From the NCBI GenBank assembly GCA_020636355.1, contig JACJYB010000001.1, forward strand, positions 186,001 through 250,000: 64,000 nucleotides of DNA, in the 5' to 3' direction. The DNA is from Lewinellaceae bacterium (GTDB lineage Bacteria; Bacteroidota; Bacteroidia; Chitinophagales; Saprospiraceae). The position numbers and the translations under genes were made by a program. Positions 35,521-43,413 of this stretch are shown here, piece after piece; within the stretch, counting starts at the first letter, position 1; every line of letters starts with the position of its first letter. A model generated the notes under the pieces. That model was not told where the DNA came from and did not search any database. It worked only from the letters and a program-made list of their open reading frames with translations.

Positions 35521-36594
35521 ATGCTTAACATCCAGTGCCCACATTGTAAAACCACTCAGTCTTATTCGGCCAGCCCGGAAAGCAAAACCGTCGTTTGTTC
35601 TGAGTGCCAGCAGTCGTTTACGATCCCTGGAATGCCGGGCTCCAAACCCTCTTTTAGTGATCAGGTATTGAAGCACGGTAAAAAAGTAGCCAGGGATCTC
35701 CATTCCATCTCCTTCCGGGAGGAAATTATGCCCCTGGATCAGGCTAATTTTATGCGGTTCTCCCGCAGCTTCACTTTCTGGGGCATAACCCTGCTAGGGA
35801 TGATTCCTTTGCTGATTGTCACCATAGACCAGTCCGAAGCACAGCTTACCCTGTTTGCTCTTTTTTTTGCCCTGGTCTGGGGAGTGATCTTTAAAAAATT
35901 TGTTGTCCAAGATGAAGGATCATGGATCTGGGCGATTGGTTCCCTGTTTTTTACCGGCATTTTTGGCATTTGGCTGCTGCTGTTTCTGTACCGCTATATT
36001 GTCCCTGATTTTTATCTGGATTTAGCGGACGCATCGAATCCCGTCATTTCACTGATCGGCTACGTGTTCCAGGTCGGCATCTGGGAGGAACTGTGCAAAG
36101 CTTTACCGGTGATTCTAGTCTTAAAATACGTGAATCCCACCATCGATCATCGTTCCCTGCTGGTCATCGGACTATTTTCCGGACTCGGTTTTGCTGCCTT
36201 TGAGAACCTGAATTACGGAACCAATGCGATCAGTTCGACCTATTCCCTCACGCGCGACTATGGAGTGGGTGGCCTGGTGTCCGGCGTCCAGTCAGCCATG
36301 GTTATTACCATGCTGCGATCGGTGTCCCTGGTCTTTTGCCATGCCGTTTGGGCGGGAATATTCACCTATTTCATTGGACTTTCCGGGATCAACAAAGACC
36401 GGAGGGGCGCTTTTTTTGTAGCGGGTCTCCTCGTAGCCGCTATCCTGCATGGCCTTTACGACTGGCTTGCAGGCCTACAGCCGACCATTGCAGCCTTACT
36501 TGCCGGTTTTTCATTCGTACTTTTGTATGCCTATATCCAGAAAGGGTTTGACCTTTCCGGACGGGAGCCTTCCGGCACCTCGGCAGGAGAATAA
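35521..36594 (+). CDS. PrsW-family intramembrane metalloprotease with N-terminal zinc ribbon
   Basis: 357 residues. A short zinc-ribbon (CPHC...CSEC, residues 6-29) precedes the membrane domain. The PrsW motifs are in order: EELCK (Glu189, Glu190, Lys193), FAAFENLNYG, HAVWAG and HGLYDW. PrsW of Bacillus cuts an anti-sigma factor; here no anti-sigma gene is adjacent, although an ECF sigma gene with a membrane partner lies 1 kb downstream. Target unknown. Confidence 0.88.
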   Translation: MLNIQCPHCKTTQSYSASPESKTVVCSECQQSFTIPGMPGSKPSFSDQVLKHGKKVARDLHSISFREEIMPLDQANFMRFSRSFTFWGITLLGMIPLLIVTIDQSEAQLTLFALFFALVWGVIFKKFVVQDEGSWIWAIGSLFFTGIFGIWLLLFLYRYIVPDFYLDLADASNPVISLIGYVFQVGIWEELCKALPVILVLKYVNPTIDHRSLLVIGLFSGLGFAAFENLNYGTNAISSTYSLTRDYGVGGLVSGVQSAMVITMLRSVSLVFCHAVWAGIFTYFIGLSGINKDRRGAFFVAGLLVAAILHGLYDWLAGLQPTIAALLAGFSFVLLYAYIQKGFDLSGREPSGTSAGE

Positions 36595-36704
36595 ACTCCC
36601 TTTTGCAATACTTGCAGAAAAATTTTTTTAAAAAGTGAAAGGAAATTTCACGGGTTGCGTAGTACCTGGTGATAACATTAGGAACATAGATAAAACACCA
36701 GGTT

Positions 36705-37580
36705 ATGAAAACAAATATCAAATCCAAATCCATACGCTTGCTCTTGCTTGTTGCGACAGGCATTGTATTTACCCAATGTGAAAAGCAAGTATTGGCAGAT
36801 CCGGTCAGCAACCAGGTTGCTCTGGAAGCCCGCGGGGGAGCGGACCCTGCAGCAGTATGTACCTGTCTTACCGAAAACTATGCGAATGACCCGTTAAGCG
36901 CAGATGAAATTACCGCCCTCAACTTTATGCGTCAGGAGGAAAAACTTGCACGAGATGTATACATGGCACTGAATGAACAGTACAATCAAATGATATTTAC
37001 CAATATCATCCGCTCCGAGCAGCAACATATGGATGCCGTCGGTTGCTTGTTATCCAAATATGAGTTACCTGATCCGGTAGCTGGAATGGAAGCTGGGCAA
37101 TTTGCCGATGAAGGACTAGCTAAACTATATGTTGATTTAGTAGAACAAGGTGCCGGAGGTTTGGTCAGTGCCCTTACCGTAGGAGCAACAATCGAAGATC
37201 TTGATATTAAAGATCTGGCAGGCTGGCTCGAGAAACCCACACTTGATAATGAAGATGTGCAGGCCGTATTTAATGAATTAATGCGAGGATCCCGCAATCA
37301 CCTGAGGGCATTCGTTCGGAATTTAGGATGGAATGACGCCACCTATACCGTTCAATATCTGGATGAGGAAACCTACCAGTCCATCCTGGCAAGTAGTACC
37401 GAACGCGGTGGATCGCTCTGCGACGGACTTTGCGACGGAACCGGACAGTACAACGGAAATCGCAAAGGCAATGGCGGCAACGGCACCTGCGATGGTACCG
37501 GACAAAATAACAATCAAGGGAATAACGGAAAACAAGGCCAGAACGGAAATTCCGGTCAGCGAAACGGTAGAAACGGTTGA
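36705..37580 (+). CDS. DUF2202 ferritin-like exported protein with Gly/Asn-rich tail
   Basis: 291 residues. Signal-like N-terminus (LLLLVATGIVFTQC, lipobox-like at Cys25). The DUF2202 domain spans about 60-215: ALNFMRQEEKLARDVYMALNEQY, IIRSEQQHMDAVGCLL, MRGSRNHLRAFVRNLG, with the E...E-H pattern of ferritin-like helix bundles. The C-terminal 60 residues are low complexity with repeated CDGTGQ / CDGLCDGTG and runs of Gly, Asn, Gln. Function of the family is not established. Own terminator follows. Confidence 0.85.
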   Translation: MKTNIKSKSIRLLLLVATGIVFTQCEKQVLADPVSNQVALEARGGADPAAVCTCLTENYANDPLSADEITALNFMRQEEKLARDVYMALNEQYNQMIFTNIIRSEQQHMDAVGCLLSKYELPDPVAGMEAGQFADEGLAKLYVDLVEQGAGGLVSALTVGATIEDLDIKDLAGWLEKPTLDNEDVQAVFNELMRGSRNHLRAFVRNLGWNDATYTVQYLDEETYQSILASSTERGGSLCDGLCDGTGQYNGNRKGNGGNGTCDGTGQNNNQGNNGKQGQNGNSGQRNGRNG

Positions 37581-37603
37581 TGTTCGATCTTTAGATATTG
37601 TAT

Positions 37604-37646
37604 GAAGAAGGTAACTTTGAGCAATCAAATTACCTTCTTCTTTTTT
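37604..37646 (+). terminator. Strong rho-independent terminator after the DUF2202 gene
   Basis: GAAGAAGGTAA (37604-37614) pairs perfectly with TTACCTTCTTC (37630-37640); the inner part adds five pairs and closes with a GCAA tetraloop. Six T follow. Confidence 0.88.
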
Positions 37647-37680
37647 AAAAGCGGATTATTTAAGGGCTAAGTGCACGATC

Positions 37681-38265
37681 ATGATCCTTTCCGGAACCCA
37701 ATGTGCTGAATTATCCGATGCGGAAATCATCCGCAAGTCGCTGGAACAAGTGGATTACTTCTCTTGTCTTTACCAGCGATATGGACCACGGTTACTCCAA
37801 TACATCCGGCGTATTTCCTCCTATTCCGAGGAAGCAGCCGAAGACCTGCTCCAGGATGCATTCATCAAAATCTGGAAAAACCTAAATGCCTATCAGCCTT
37901 CGCTCAAACTGTCCAGCTGGCTGTACCGGATCGTCCACAATCAGGTCATTTCATCGTGGCGAAAAGAACATGGTCAGCAAATTTCGTTTGCCCTGAACGA
38001 TCGGGACCAATTTCCGGATACGCTGACCGAAGACCTCCAGTATGATGATAGCGGAGAAGAGCAGATGGAGCGGTTACAACAAGCGATAGGTGACTTGCCG
38101 GACAAATACAAGGAGGTAGTGCTGCTTAAATATTTTGAAGATATGAACTATGAGGAGATCTCGGATATCCTCAAGATTCCCGAAGGTACCGTGGCAACGC
38201 GGCTAAATCGCGCCCGTCAAATGATGGCAAAATATTGTAAAAAATCGTCGACCAAAATAAGGTAA
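37681..38265 (+). CDS. ECF-type RNA polymerase sigma factor
   Basis: 194 residues. Region 2: YFSCLYQRYGPRLLQYIRR...AEDLLQDAFIKIWKNLNAY...SWLYRIVHNQVISSWRK. Region 4: LPDKYKEVVLLKYFEDMNYEEISDILKIPEGTVATRLNRARQMM. No extra domain. The next gene starts one base after the stop and encodes a membrane protein, likely its partner or regulator. Target promoters are not visible. Confidence 0.93.
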   Translation: MILSGTQCAELSDAEIIRKSLEQVDYFSCLYQRYGPRLLQYIRRISSYSEEAAEDLLQDAFIKIWKNLNAYQPSLKLSSWLYRIVHNQVISSWRKEHGQQISFALNDRDQFPDTLTEDLQYDDSGEEQMERLQQAIGDLPDKYKEVVLLKYFEDMNYEEISDILKIPEGTVATRLNRARQMMAKYCKKSSTKIR

Positions 38266-38266
38266 A

Positions 38267-38995
38267 ATGGACCCCGCAGATAAAATGATCCAATCGATCA
38301 AAAAACAACAACTGAGACCAACCTCCCGGTGGTACTACCGGTTGAGGGAATGGGTCATTTGGAGCTTATTTGCCATTTCTATCGTTTTCGGTGCAATGGC
38401 TTTTTCAGTCATATTGTATGCCATCCAGCAGGCGGATTTTAATCTGGTGAAACACATTTCCCACTCCAATCTGGAGCTATTGCTGGCTATTCTGCCGTTC
38501 ATCTGGATAGCCATGATGATCGTCGGTCTTGTTCTGGCTTTAATCAGCCTGAAAAATACCTGGCGGGGCTATAAGATATCTCCTCTGCGGCTCATCTCAG
38601 CTAACCTGGCAATAAGTGTGCTGCTCGGCATCGTGGTTTTTATTGGAGGTGGTGCAACCCGACTGGAGGCAGCATTCAACCGGACAGGTTTTGATTATAC
38701 CAGCATCCAGGAGCGAAAACAAATGATCTGGTCTCATCCTGAGGAAGGGATGCTGTCCGGAAAAATTGAAGCAGTAAACGATGATGAACTGACCCTGTCC
38801 GATTTCGGCGGAAATAAGTGGACCGTAGACATTAAAGATGCTTTCATCGCACCCATCCTCGCCTTGGATCCCGGTGAAAACATAAAATTGATTGGTGTTC
38901 AAAAATCAACCGGTATTTTTCATGCGGATGAGATCAGGCCGTGGGGTGGTCCGGGGAGTCCTTCAGCTGGCCCACGGGGGAAAGGGCACCAATAG
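38267..38995 (+). CDS. Membrane protein coupled to the ECF sigma gene
   Basis: 242 residues. Three membrane spans (about 28-52, 68-92 and 108-128), then an outside domain of about 110 residues with a small beta-rich part (GMLSGKIEAVNDDELTLSDFGGNKWTVDI...ENIKLIGVQK). The N-terminal cytoplasmic stretch (MDPADKMIQSIKKQQLRPTSRWYYRLREW) lacks a clear zinc anti-sigma motif. Position one base after the sigma gene suggests an anti-sigma role, but no named family is recognised. Confidence 0.72.
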   Translation: MDPADKMIQSIKKQQLRPTSRWYYRLREWVIWSLFAISIVFGAMAFSVILYAIQQADFNLVKHISHSNLELLLAILPFIWIAMMIVGLVLALISLKNTWRGYKISPLRLISANLAISVLLGIVVFIGGGATRLEAAFNRTGFDYTSIQERKQMIWSHPEEGMLSGKIEAVNDDELTLSDFGGNKWTVDIKDAFIAPILALDPGENIKLIGVQKSTGIFHADEIRPWGGPGSPSAGPRGKGHQ

Positions 38996-39035
38996 TCCGG
39001 ATCGGATCGGCTTTGATTCTACCGGCTCGGTTTCC

Positions 39036-39065
39036 TTGACAGGTAGCAATGATTCCCTAATTTTA
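39036..39065 (+). promoter_or_regulatory. Promoter of the YafY-type regulator gene
   Basis: TTG (39036-39038), 19 bases, TAATTTTA (39058-39065), one base off TAnnTTTG, 18 bases before the chosen ATG. Confidence 0.6.
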
Positions 39066-39083
39066 TACCCACACCAGGACCAC

Positions 39084-40049
39084 ATGAATCGCATCGACCG
39101 ACTTACAGCTATCCTCACTCATCTGCAGTCCAGGCGACTGGTTAAGGCGGAAGACATCGCACGACGTTTCGATATTTCATTAAGAACGGTATACCGGGAT
39201 ATCCGGGCACTGAATGAAGCTGGAGTACCCATCAATGGCGAGGCAGGAGTAGGTTATTCCATCATGGATGGTTACCGGCTGCCCCCGGTAATGTTTACCC
39301 AGGAAGAGGCTATGGCCCTGCTGGTCGCCGAGAAAATGGCCCAAACAGCCACCGATCAGCACAATAGCGAGCAGATTCAGTCGGCGATGATCAAAATCCG
39401 TTCAGTCCTGCGCATCCCTGAAAAGAATACCCTGGAAAACATTGACGATAATATAGCCATCCGCAGTTTTCGCCAGTCCGGCAGCATCGAAGACCAGCCG
39501 GAAAACATTCTCCAGAAGATCCTTGGAAGCATAGCCTCCGAAGAGGTCATCCACATTCAATACAGCACCATACAAAAGCAGGAATACAGCGAACGTGACA
39601 TTGAACCGGTCGGGATTTATTTTTCCCACGAGTATTGGTATCTGATCGCCTATTGTCAGTTGCGACAGGCATACCGCACCTTCCGGCTCGATCGCATCCT
39701 GATCATTCGGGAAACCGGTAAGAAGTATTTGCACCACCACCCCACGCTAAAGACCTACCTCGAACAGTTGCAACGTAAAGAACGCCTCGTCCGGGTGGTC
39801 GTCCAGATTGACAAGTCCATTGTTCATTATTTCCGGGAAGAGAAATACAAACAGGGACTGATCCTGGAACACGTGTCCGGGGAGCTGGTTGAGATGACAT
39901 TTATGGTCAGCGGCATATACCGCATTGCGCATTGGTTGATGCAAATGGCACCGTTTGCTACGGTTATGGAACCGCCGGAACTGATCGATCATATGGTGGA
40001 TATGGCGGAAAAAATGATTGTCCGGCAAAAAAAAGTAAAAAGCTCCTGA
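39084..40049 (+). CDS. YafY-type HTH/WYL transcription regulator
   Basis: 321 residues from the ATG at 39084. The frame is open further upstream to 38892, but that part overlaps the previous gene and a promoter lies in between. N-terminal HTH_11 (MNRIDRLTAILTHLQSRRLVKAEDIARRFDISLRTVYRDI) and WYL domain (SEEVIHIQYSTIQKQEYSERDIEPVGIYFSHEYWYLIAYCQLRQAYRTFRLDRI, about 145-215). WYL proteins respond to nucleotides or small ligands. It precedes a DinB gene by 55 bases, a common pairing. Confidence 0.92.
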   Translation: MNRIDRLTAILTHLQSRRLVKAEDIARRFDISLRTVYRDIRALNEAGVPINGEAGVGYSIMDGYRLPPVMFTQEEAMALLVAEKMAQTATDQHNSEQIQSAMIKIRSVLRIPEKNTLENIDDNIAIRSFRQSGSIEDQPENILQKILGSIASEEVIHIQYSTIQKQEYSERDIEPVGIYFSHEYWYLIAYCQLRQAYRTFRLDRILIIRETGKKYLHHHPTLKTYLEQLQRKERLVRVVVQIDKSIVHYFREEKYKQGLILEHVSGELVEMTFMVSGIYRIAHWLMQMAPFATVMEPPELIDHMVDMAEKMIVRQKKVKSS

Positions 40050-40104
40050 CATAGGGCTGTCATTCATCCGCCTTTCTTTGCAAGTGAACTTAAAATAAAA
40101 AGAA

Positions 40105-40623
40105 ATGAAACTATTAGAAGTCCTTGTAAATGAAATGCAGCAGGAAGCCATCACCACCCGCAAAATGCTGGAACGGATACCCAATGATAAATTCGACTGG
40201 CAGCCCCATGAAAGGAGTATGACCATTGTGCGCCTGGCGAATCATATCGCGGAGTTGCCTGGTTGGGTGAATATGATCCTGAATACGGAAGAACTGGATT
40301 TTGCCAATAATCCATACCAGCCCACCGCTTATGATAATACCGATGACCTGCTGGAATTTTTTGAAGACAAATTACAACTGGCTTTGAATGCATTAAGAAA
40401 TGCTTCGGAAGACCAACTGGAGGACGAATGGACGCTGCGTCAGGGTGAGATGATCCTCCAGCGTAGCAACAAACTGGAGTTCATCCGGCATACGTTCTGC
40501 CAGATAGTACATCACCGTGCTCAGATGGGCGTATTCCTTCGTCTCCTCGATGTACCCATCCCGGGCAGCTACGGACCAAGTGGTGATGAAGTTCGCGCCA
40601 GAGCTGCTGCGGCCGCTTCTTAA
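40105..40623 (+). CDS. DinB-family four-helix protein
   Basis: 172 residues. DinB/YfiT-like bundle with the metal-binding histidines in VRLANHIAELPGW, and HTFCQIVHHRAQMGVFLRLL near the end. Members bind a metal and some are thiol transferases; the exact reaction here is unknown. The C-terminus (PGSYGPSGDEV) matches the common end of this family. Followed by a strong terminator. Confidence 0.9.
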   Translation: MKLLEVLVNEMQQEAITTRKMLERIPNDKFDWQPHERSMTIVRLANHIAELPGWVNMILNTEELDFANNPYQPTAYDNTDDLLEFFEDKLQLALNALRNASEDQLEDEWTLRQGEMILQRSNKLEFIRHTFCQIVHHRAQMGVFLRLLDVPIPGSYGPSGDEVRARAAAAAS

Positions 40624-40651
40624 TTGCAATTGATCAAGCATAAAACCAAGT

Positions 40652-40703
40652 AGCGGTTTTGAATAATGTGCTCTAAAAGCCCAGTTCAAAACCGCTTTTA
40701 TTT
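40652..40703 (+). terminator. Terminator of the YafY-DinB unit
   Basis: AGCGGTTTTGAA (40652-40663) pairs perfectly with TTCAAAACCGCT (40685-40696), then TTTATTT. A 21-base loop. Its presence argues against the upstream start of the next gene. Confidence 0.78.
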
Positions 40704-40722
40704 CCGGCTTAAATGGTCTCCT

Positions 40723-41217
40723 ATGTCCCAAGATCAGGCTAATTCACCGCATTACAATACCATCAATCCATTCCTCCTGATAAAAGGAGGAGCCTTGGCG
40801 TTCATTGATTTTGTAGTCTTTGTATTTGATGGAATAGAAAATAAAGGCGTTCGGACTCCAGACCGGGATGGCAGTATTATCCATGCAGAAATTCAGGTTG
40901 GAGATGCGATGCTTTTAATTGCCGATTCCAAGAATGATTGGCCATTTACTCCCGCGTTTTTACAGGTGTACGTGGAAGATGCTCAGGGGACGTTAAATAG
41001 GGCCCTGAATCATGGTGCCACGCTGATTACGGACGTAAGCCCATTTTACAACAAGCTGAAAATGGCCCGAATAAAAGACCCCTGGGGAAATTTATGGTGG
41101 ATCTATGAAAAAATGGACGGTTCTGAAGAGCCTTCCAATGCCTCTGACCTGGGATGGCATCATCGGGATCCTAGCTACATTTATAGCAGCTTGATGGAAG
41201 CTATGAGAAATCTGTAA
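40723..41217 (+). CDS. VOC (glyoxalase/PhnB-like) family protein
   Basis: 164 residues from ATG 40723; an ATG 57 bases upstream lies inside the terminator stem. The sequence shows the paired beta-alpha-beta modules of the VOC fold: FIDFVVFVFDGIENKGVRTPDRDGSIIHAEIQVGDAMLLIADS and LQVYVEDAQGTLNRALNHGATLITD...KMARIKDPWGNLWWIYE. PhnB-like members are mostly uncharacterised or bind small molecules such as drugs. No operon partners. Confidence 0.85.
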   Translation: MSQDQANSPHYNTINPFLLIKGGALAFIDFVVFVFDGIENKGVRTPDRDGSIIHAEIQVGDAMLLIADSKNDWPFTPAFLQVYVEDAQGTLNRALNHGATLITDVSPFYNKLKMARIKDPWGNLWWIYEKMDGSEEPSNASDLGWHHRDPSYIYSSLMEAMRNL

Positions 41218-41313
41218 AGCGCATAGAGCAAGCTGGTATTTATTTGAACTATTTCCCGGGTCTGTTTTCGTTCAAAATGGATGTGCCTCGTATTTTGTCG
41301 GCAAATTCAGTTT

Positions 41314-42372
41314 ATGACCGTCGGTTATCGTGCTGCTTTCCTGGTATTGTCTACTGTTATATGGATTGGTAATGCATGTCGCAAACCCGCTGTTCAAGCC
41401 GTTGCATCCGTTGGACAAGGGATGAAAGACAACGTCCACCTCATTGCGTTCGGGTCCTGTAACCGGCAGAATCTGGCCCAGGATTATTGGGACCGGATCG
41501 CGTCGCTGCATCCGGATCTGTGGATCTGGTTGGGGGATAATATTTATGCCGATACCGATGATCGTGCTGCGATGGCTGCCATGTATAACCAGCAGAAGAG
41601 CAATCCCCATTATGCTGTATTCCGGCAGCAAGTACCCATCATCGGTATCTGGGACGACCACGATTTTGGCATCAATGATGGTGGTAAGGAGTTTGCATTT
41701 AAAGACGCCAGTAAAGAATTGTTGCTGGATTTTCTCGATGTGCCGTCTGACGCTCCGGCACGGCATCATGCAGGTATCTACCAGGATTATACCATAAACA
41801 GTGACGGTCATCCGGTACGTATCCTGTTGCTGGATACCCGCTATTTCCGGGATGCACTCGAGCCTTCCGGGACAGGTCCCCAGCGCTATGAAGTCAATGA
41901 AGAAGGTGATATCCTGGGAGAAGAACAATGGCAATGGCTGGCACAGCAATTGCAGGATACCACCTGGGAGCTGGCATTGATCGGAGGGGGCTACCAATTT
42001 CTGCAGGAAGAACAATATTTTGAGAAGTGGGCTAATTTCCCCCGGGCGCATCAGCGGCTGCTGAGCCTCATTGACAGCCTGGCCTCGCATCCGGTAATCC
42101 TGTTATCAGGTGACCGGCACATCGCTGAGATTGCCCGTAAAGATTTGCCCCACCAGTCCTGGCCACTATATGAAGTGACGGCTTCAGGGCTAACCCACTC
42201 GTACACCGAAGTCAATGAGCCGAATCAGTACCGGGAAGGTCCGGTCCTGGGGCAAAAGAACATGGCTACGCTGCAATTGGACTGGCAGGCTGCCGACCCT
42301 CAGTGTCTGGTCACGCTGTATGAGCTGGACAGCATCAAGCCTTTTTATGTGGACACGATCCGATATAATTAA
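41314..42372 (+). CDS. PhoD-like phosphodiesterase/phosphatase lipoprotein
   Basis: 352 residues from the ATG at 41314, which gives a clean lipoprotein signal (AAFLVLSTVIWIGNACRK); an ATG at 41281 adds eleven residues. Metal-site motifs of the PhoD metallophosphatase family: FGSCNRQN, WLGDNIYADTDD, GIWDDHDFGINDGG, LLLDTRYFRD, LSGDRHIAEI. Cell-surface or periplasmic phosphate release is the likely role. Confidence 0.9.
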   Translation: MTVGYRAAFLVLSTVIWIGNACRKPAVQAVASVGQGMKDNVHLIAFGSCNRQNLAQDYWDRIASLHPDLWIWLGDNIYADTDDRAAMAAMYNQQKSNPHYAVFRQQVPIIGIWDDHDFGINDGGKEFAFKDASKELLLDFLDVPSDAPARHHAGIYQDYTINSDGHPVRILLLDTRYFRDALEPSGTGPQRYEVNEEGDILGEEQWQWLAQQLQDTTWELALIGGGYQFLQEEQYFEKWANFPRAHQRLLSLIDSLASHPVILLSGDRHIAEIARKDLPHQSWPLYEVTASGLTHSYTEVNEPNQYREGPVLGQKNMATLQLDWQAADPQCLVTLYELDSIKPFYVDTIRYN

Positions 42373-42475
42373 GTAGGCGGTAGTTAGTACCCAGCAATAG
42401 GAGGAGGACCATTTGGAATTTGATTACTTATCTCCCACTGATCACAATTCTTGTAACTATTCCTTTTGGTTGGCA

Positions 42476-43405
42476 TTATTGTTTCTGAAGTTGTGCATCG
42501 AAGAACTCAACCATCCGCTGTAAATGCTCCGGGATAATTACGCCGGGCCCATGACCTCCACCCTTAATTTTTATAAATTCTGCCGGTACGTTTTCCTTCA
42601 GCAAAGCCTGATAGAGAATCTCACTTTCACACCACGGAACCAAGGGGTCCTTGTCACCATGCAGGATCAGAAAAGGAGGATCTGTTTTATCAACATACGT
42701 GGCCGGGTTTGCCATCTGACAGCGTGAGCGGTTGTCCTGGATAGCCCCGCCGACCAGCTGTGACTCCGGTGAGTCGGGGGCATCATGTACCATCTCGCTT
42801 CCGCAGGAATCCATGACCAGAAAGTCAGTAGGCCCGAACCAATCCACTACGGCATCGACCGTGCTGGAATAGCCGGTATTTCCACCGATCGAACCTTCCA
42901 GATCGATGGTCAGGCCATCCAGTACATAAGATTCCTGGTTGCCAGTCGTGCCGGCCATGGATGAAAGGTGTCCCCCTGAAGAATAGCCGGTAATACCTAT
43001 GAAAGTGGGATCAAGATGATACTTATTTGCATTCGCCCGCAAATAGCGGATAGCACCCTTCAGGTCGTGAATTTGAGCTGGAAATAAACCATCGCGACTG
43101 GACCGGTGGTTAACGGCAACCACGGCATAGCCGGCATTCAACAATGATTGGCCCAGCGTCTCAAAGCCTGTGGCTTTCAGGTTGTTGCCAAAAAAGGCAC
43201 TGCCGTATACCACGATGATGACTGGATGGAGCTCTTTGCCATCGTCAGGTACATGAACATCCATACGATGATAGACGTTGGTATCGCCACCATAATTGAT
43301 ATCCGTATAGCGTTTACCATCAGAATGAGTTTGCCCAATAACCGGATTGAGGCATCCAATCAAGATGAAGAAAGTCAACGTACAGGCAGGAAGATAACAC
43401 TGCAT
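42476..43405 (-). CDS. Exported alpha/beta hydrolase (acetyl-esterase type)
   Basis: 309 residues from the ATG at 43405; the frame extends to a GTG at 43444 that overlaps the sulfatase gene. Signal peptide CTLTFFILIGCLNPVIG. Esterase features: PVIIVVYGSAFFGNN (oxyanion region), nucleophile in GITGYSSGGHLSS, acid in PFLILHGDKDPLVP, histidine in GGGHGPG. Starts 8 bases after the sulfatase stop, so the two are co-transcribed and may remove sulfate and acyl groups from the same glycan (inference). Confidence 0.87.
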   Translation of the reverse strand: MQCYLPACTLTFFILIGCLNPVIGQTHSDGKRYTDINYGGDTNVYHRMDVHVPDDGKELHPVIIVVYGSAFFGNNLKATGFETLGQSLLNAGYAVVAVNHRSSRDGLFPAQIHDLKGAIRYLRANANKYHLDPTFIGITGYSSGGHLSSMAGTTGNQESYVLDGLTIDLEGSIGGNTGYSSTVDAVVDWFGPTDFLVMDSCGSEMVHDAPDSPESQLVGGAIQDNRSRCQMANPATYVDKTDPPFLILHGDKDPLVPWCESEILYQALLKENVPAEFIKIKGGGHGPGVIIPEHLQRMVEFFDAQLQKQ

Positions 43406-43413
43406 ACTCACGA

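Noticed and set aside
37418..37510. Possible CRISPR-like or tandem DNA repeat in the DUF2202 gene tail
   Set aside because: The repeats are short and protein-coding (CDGTG), not regularly spaced.
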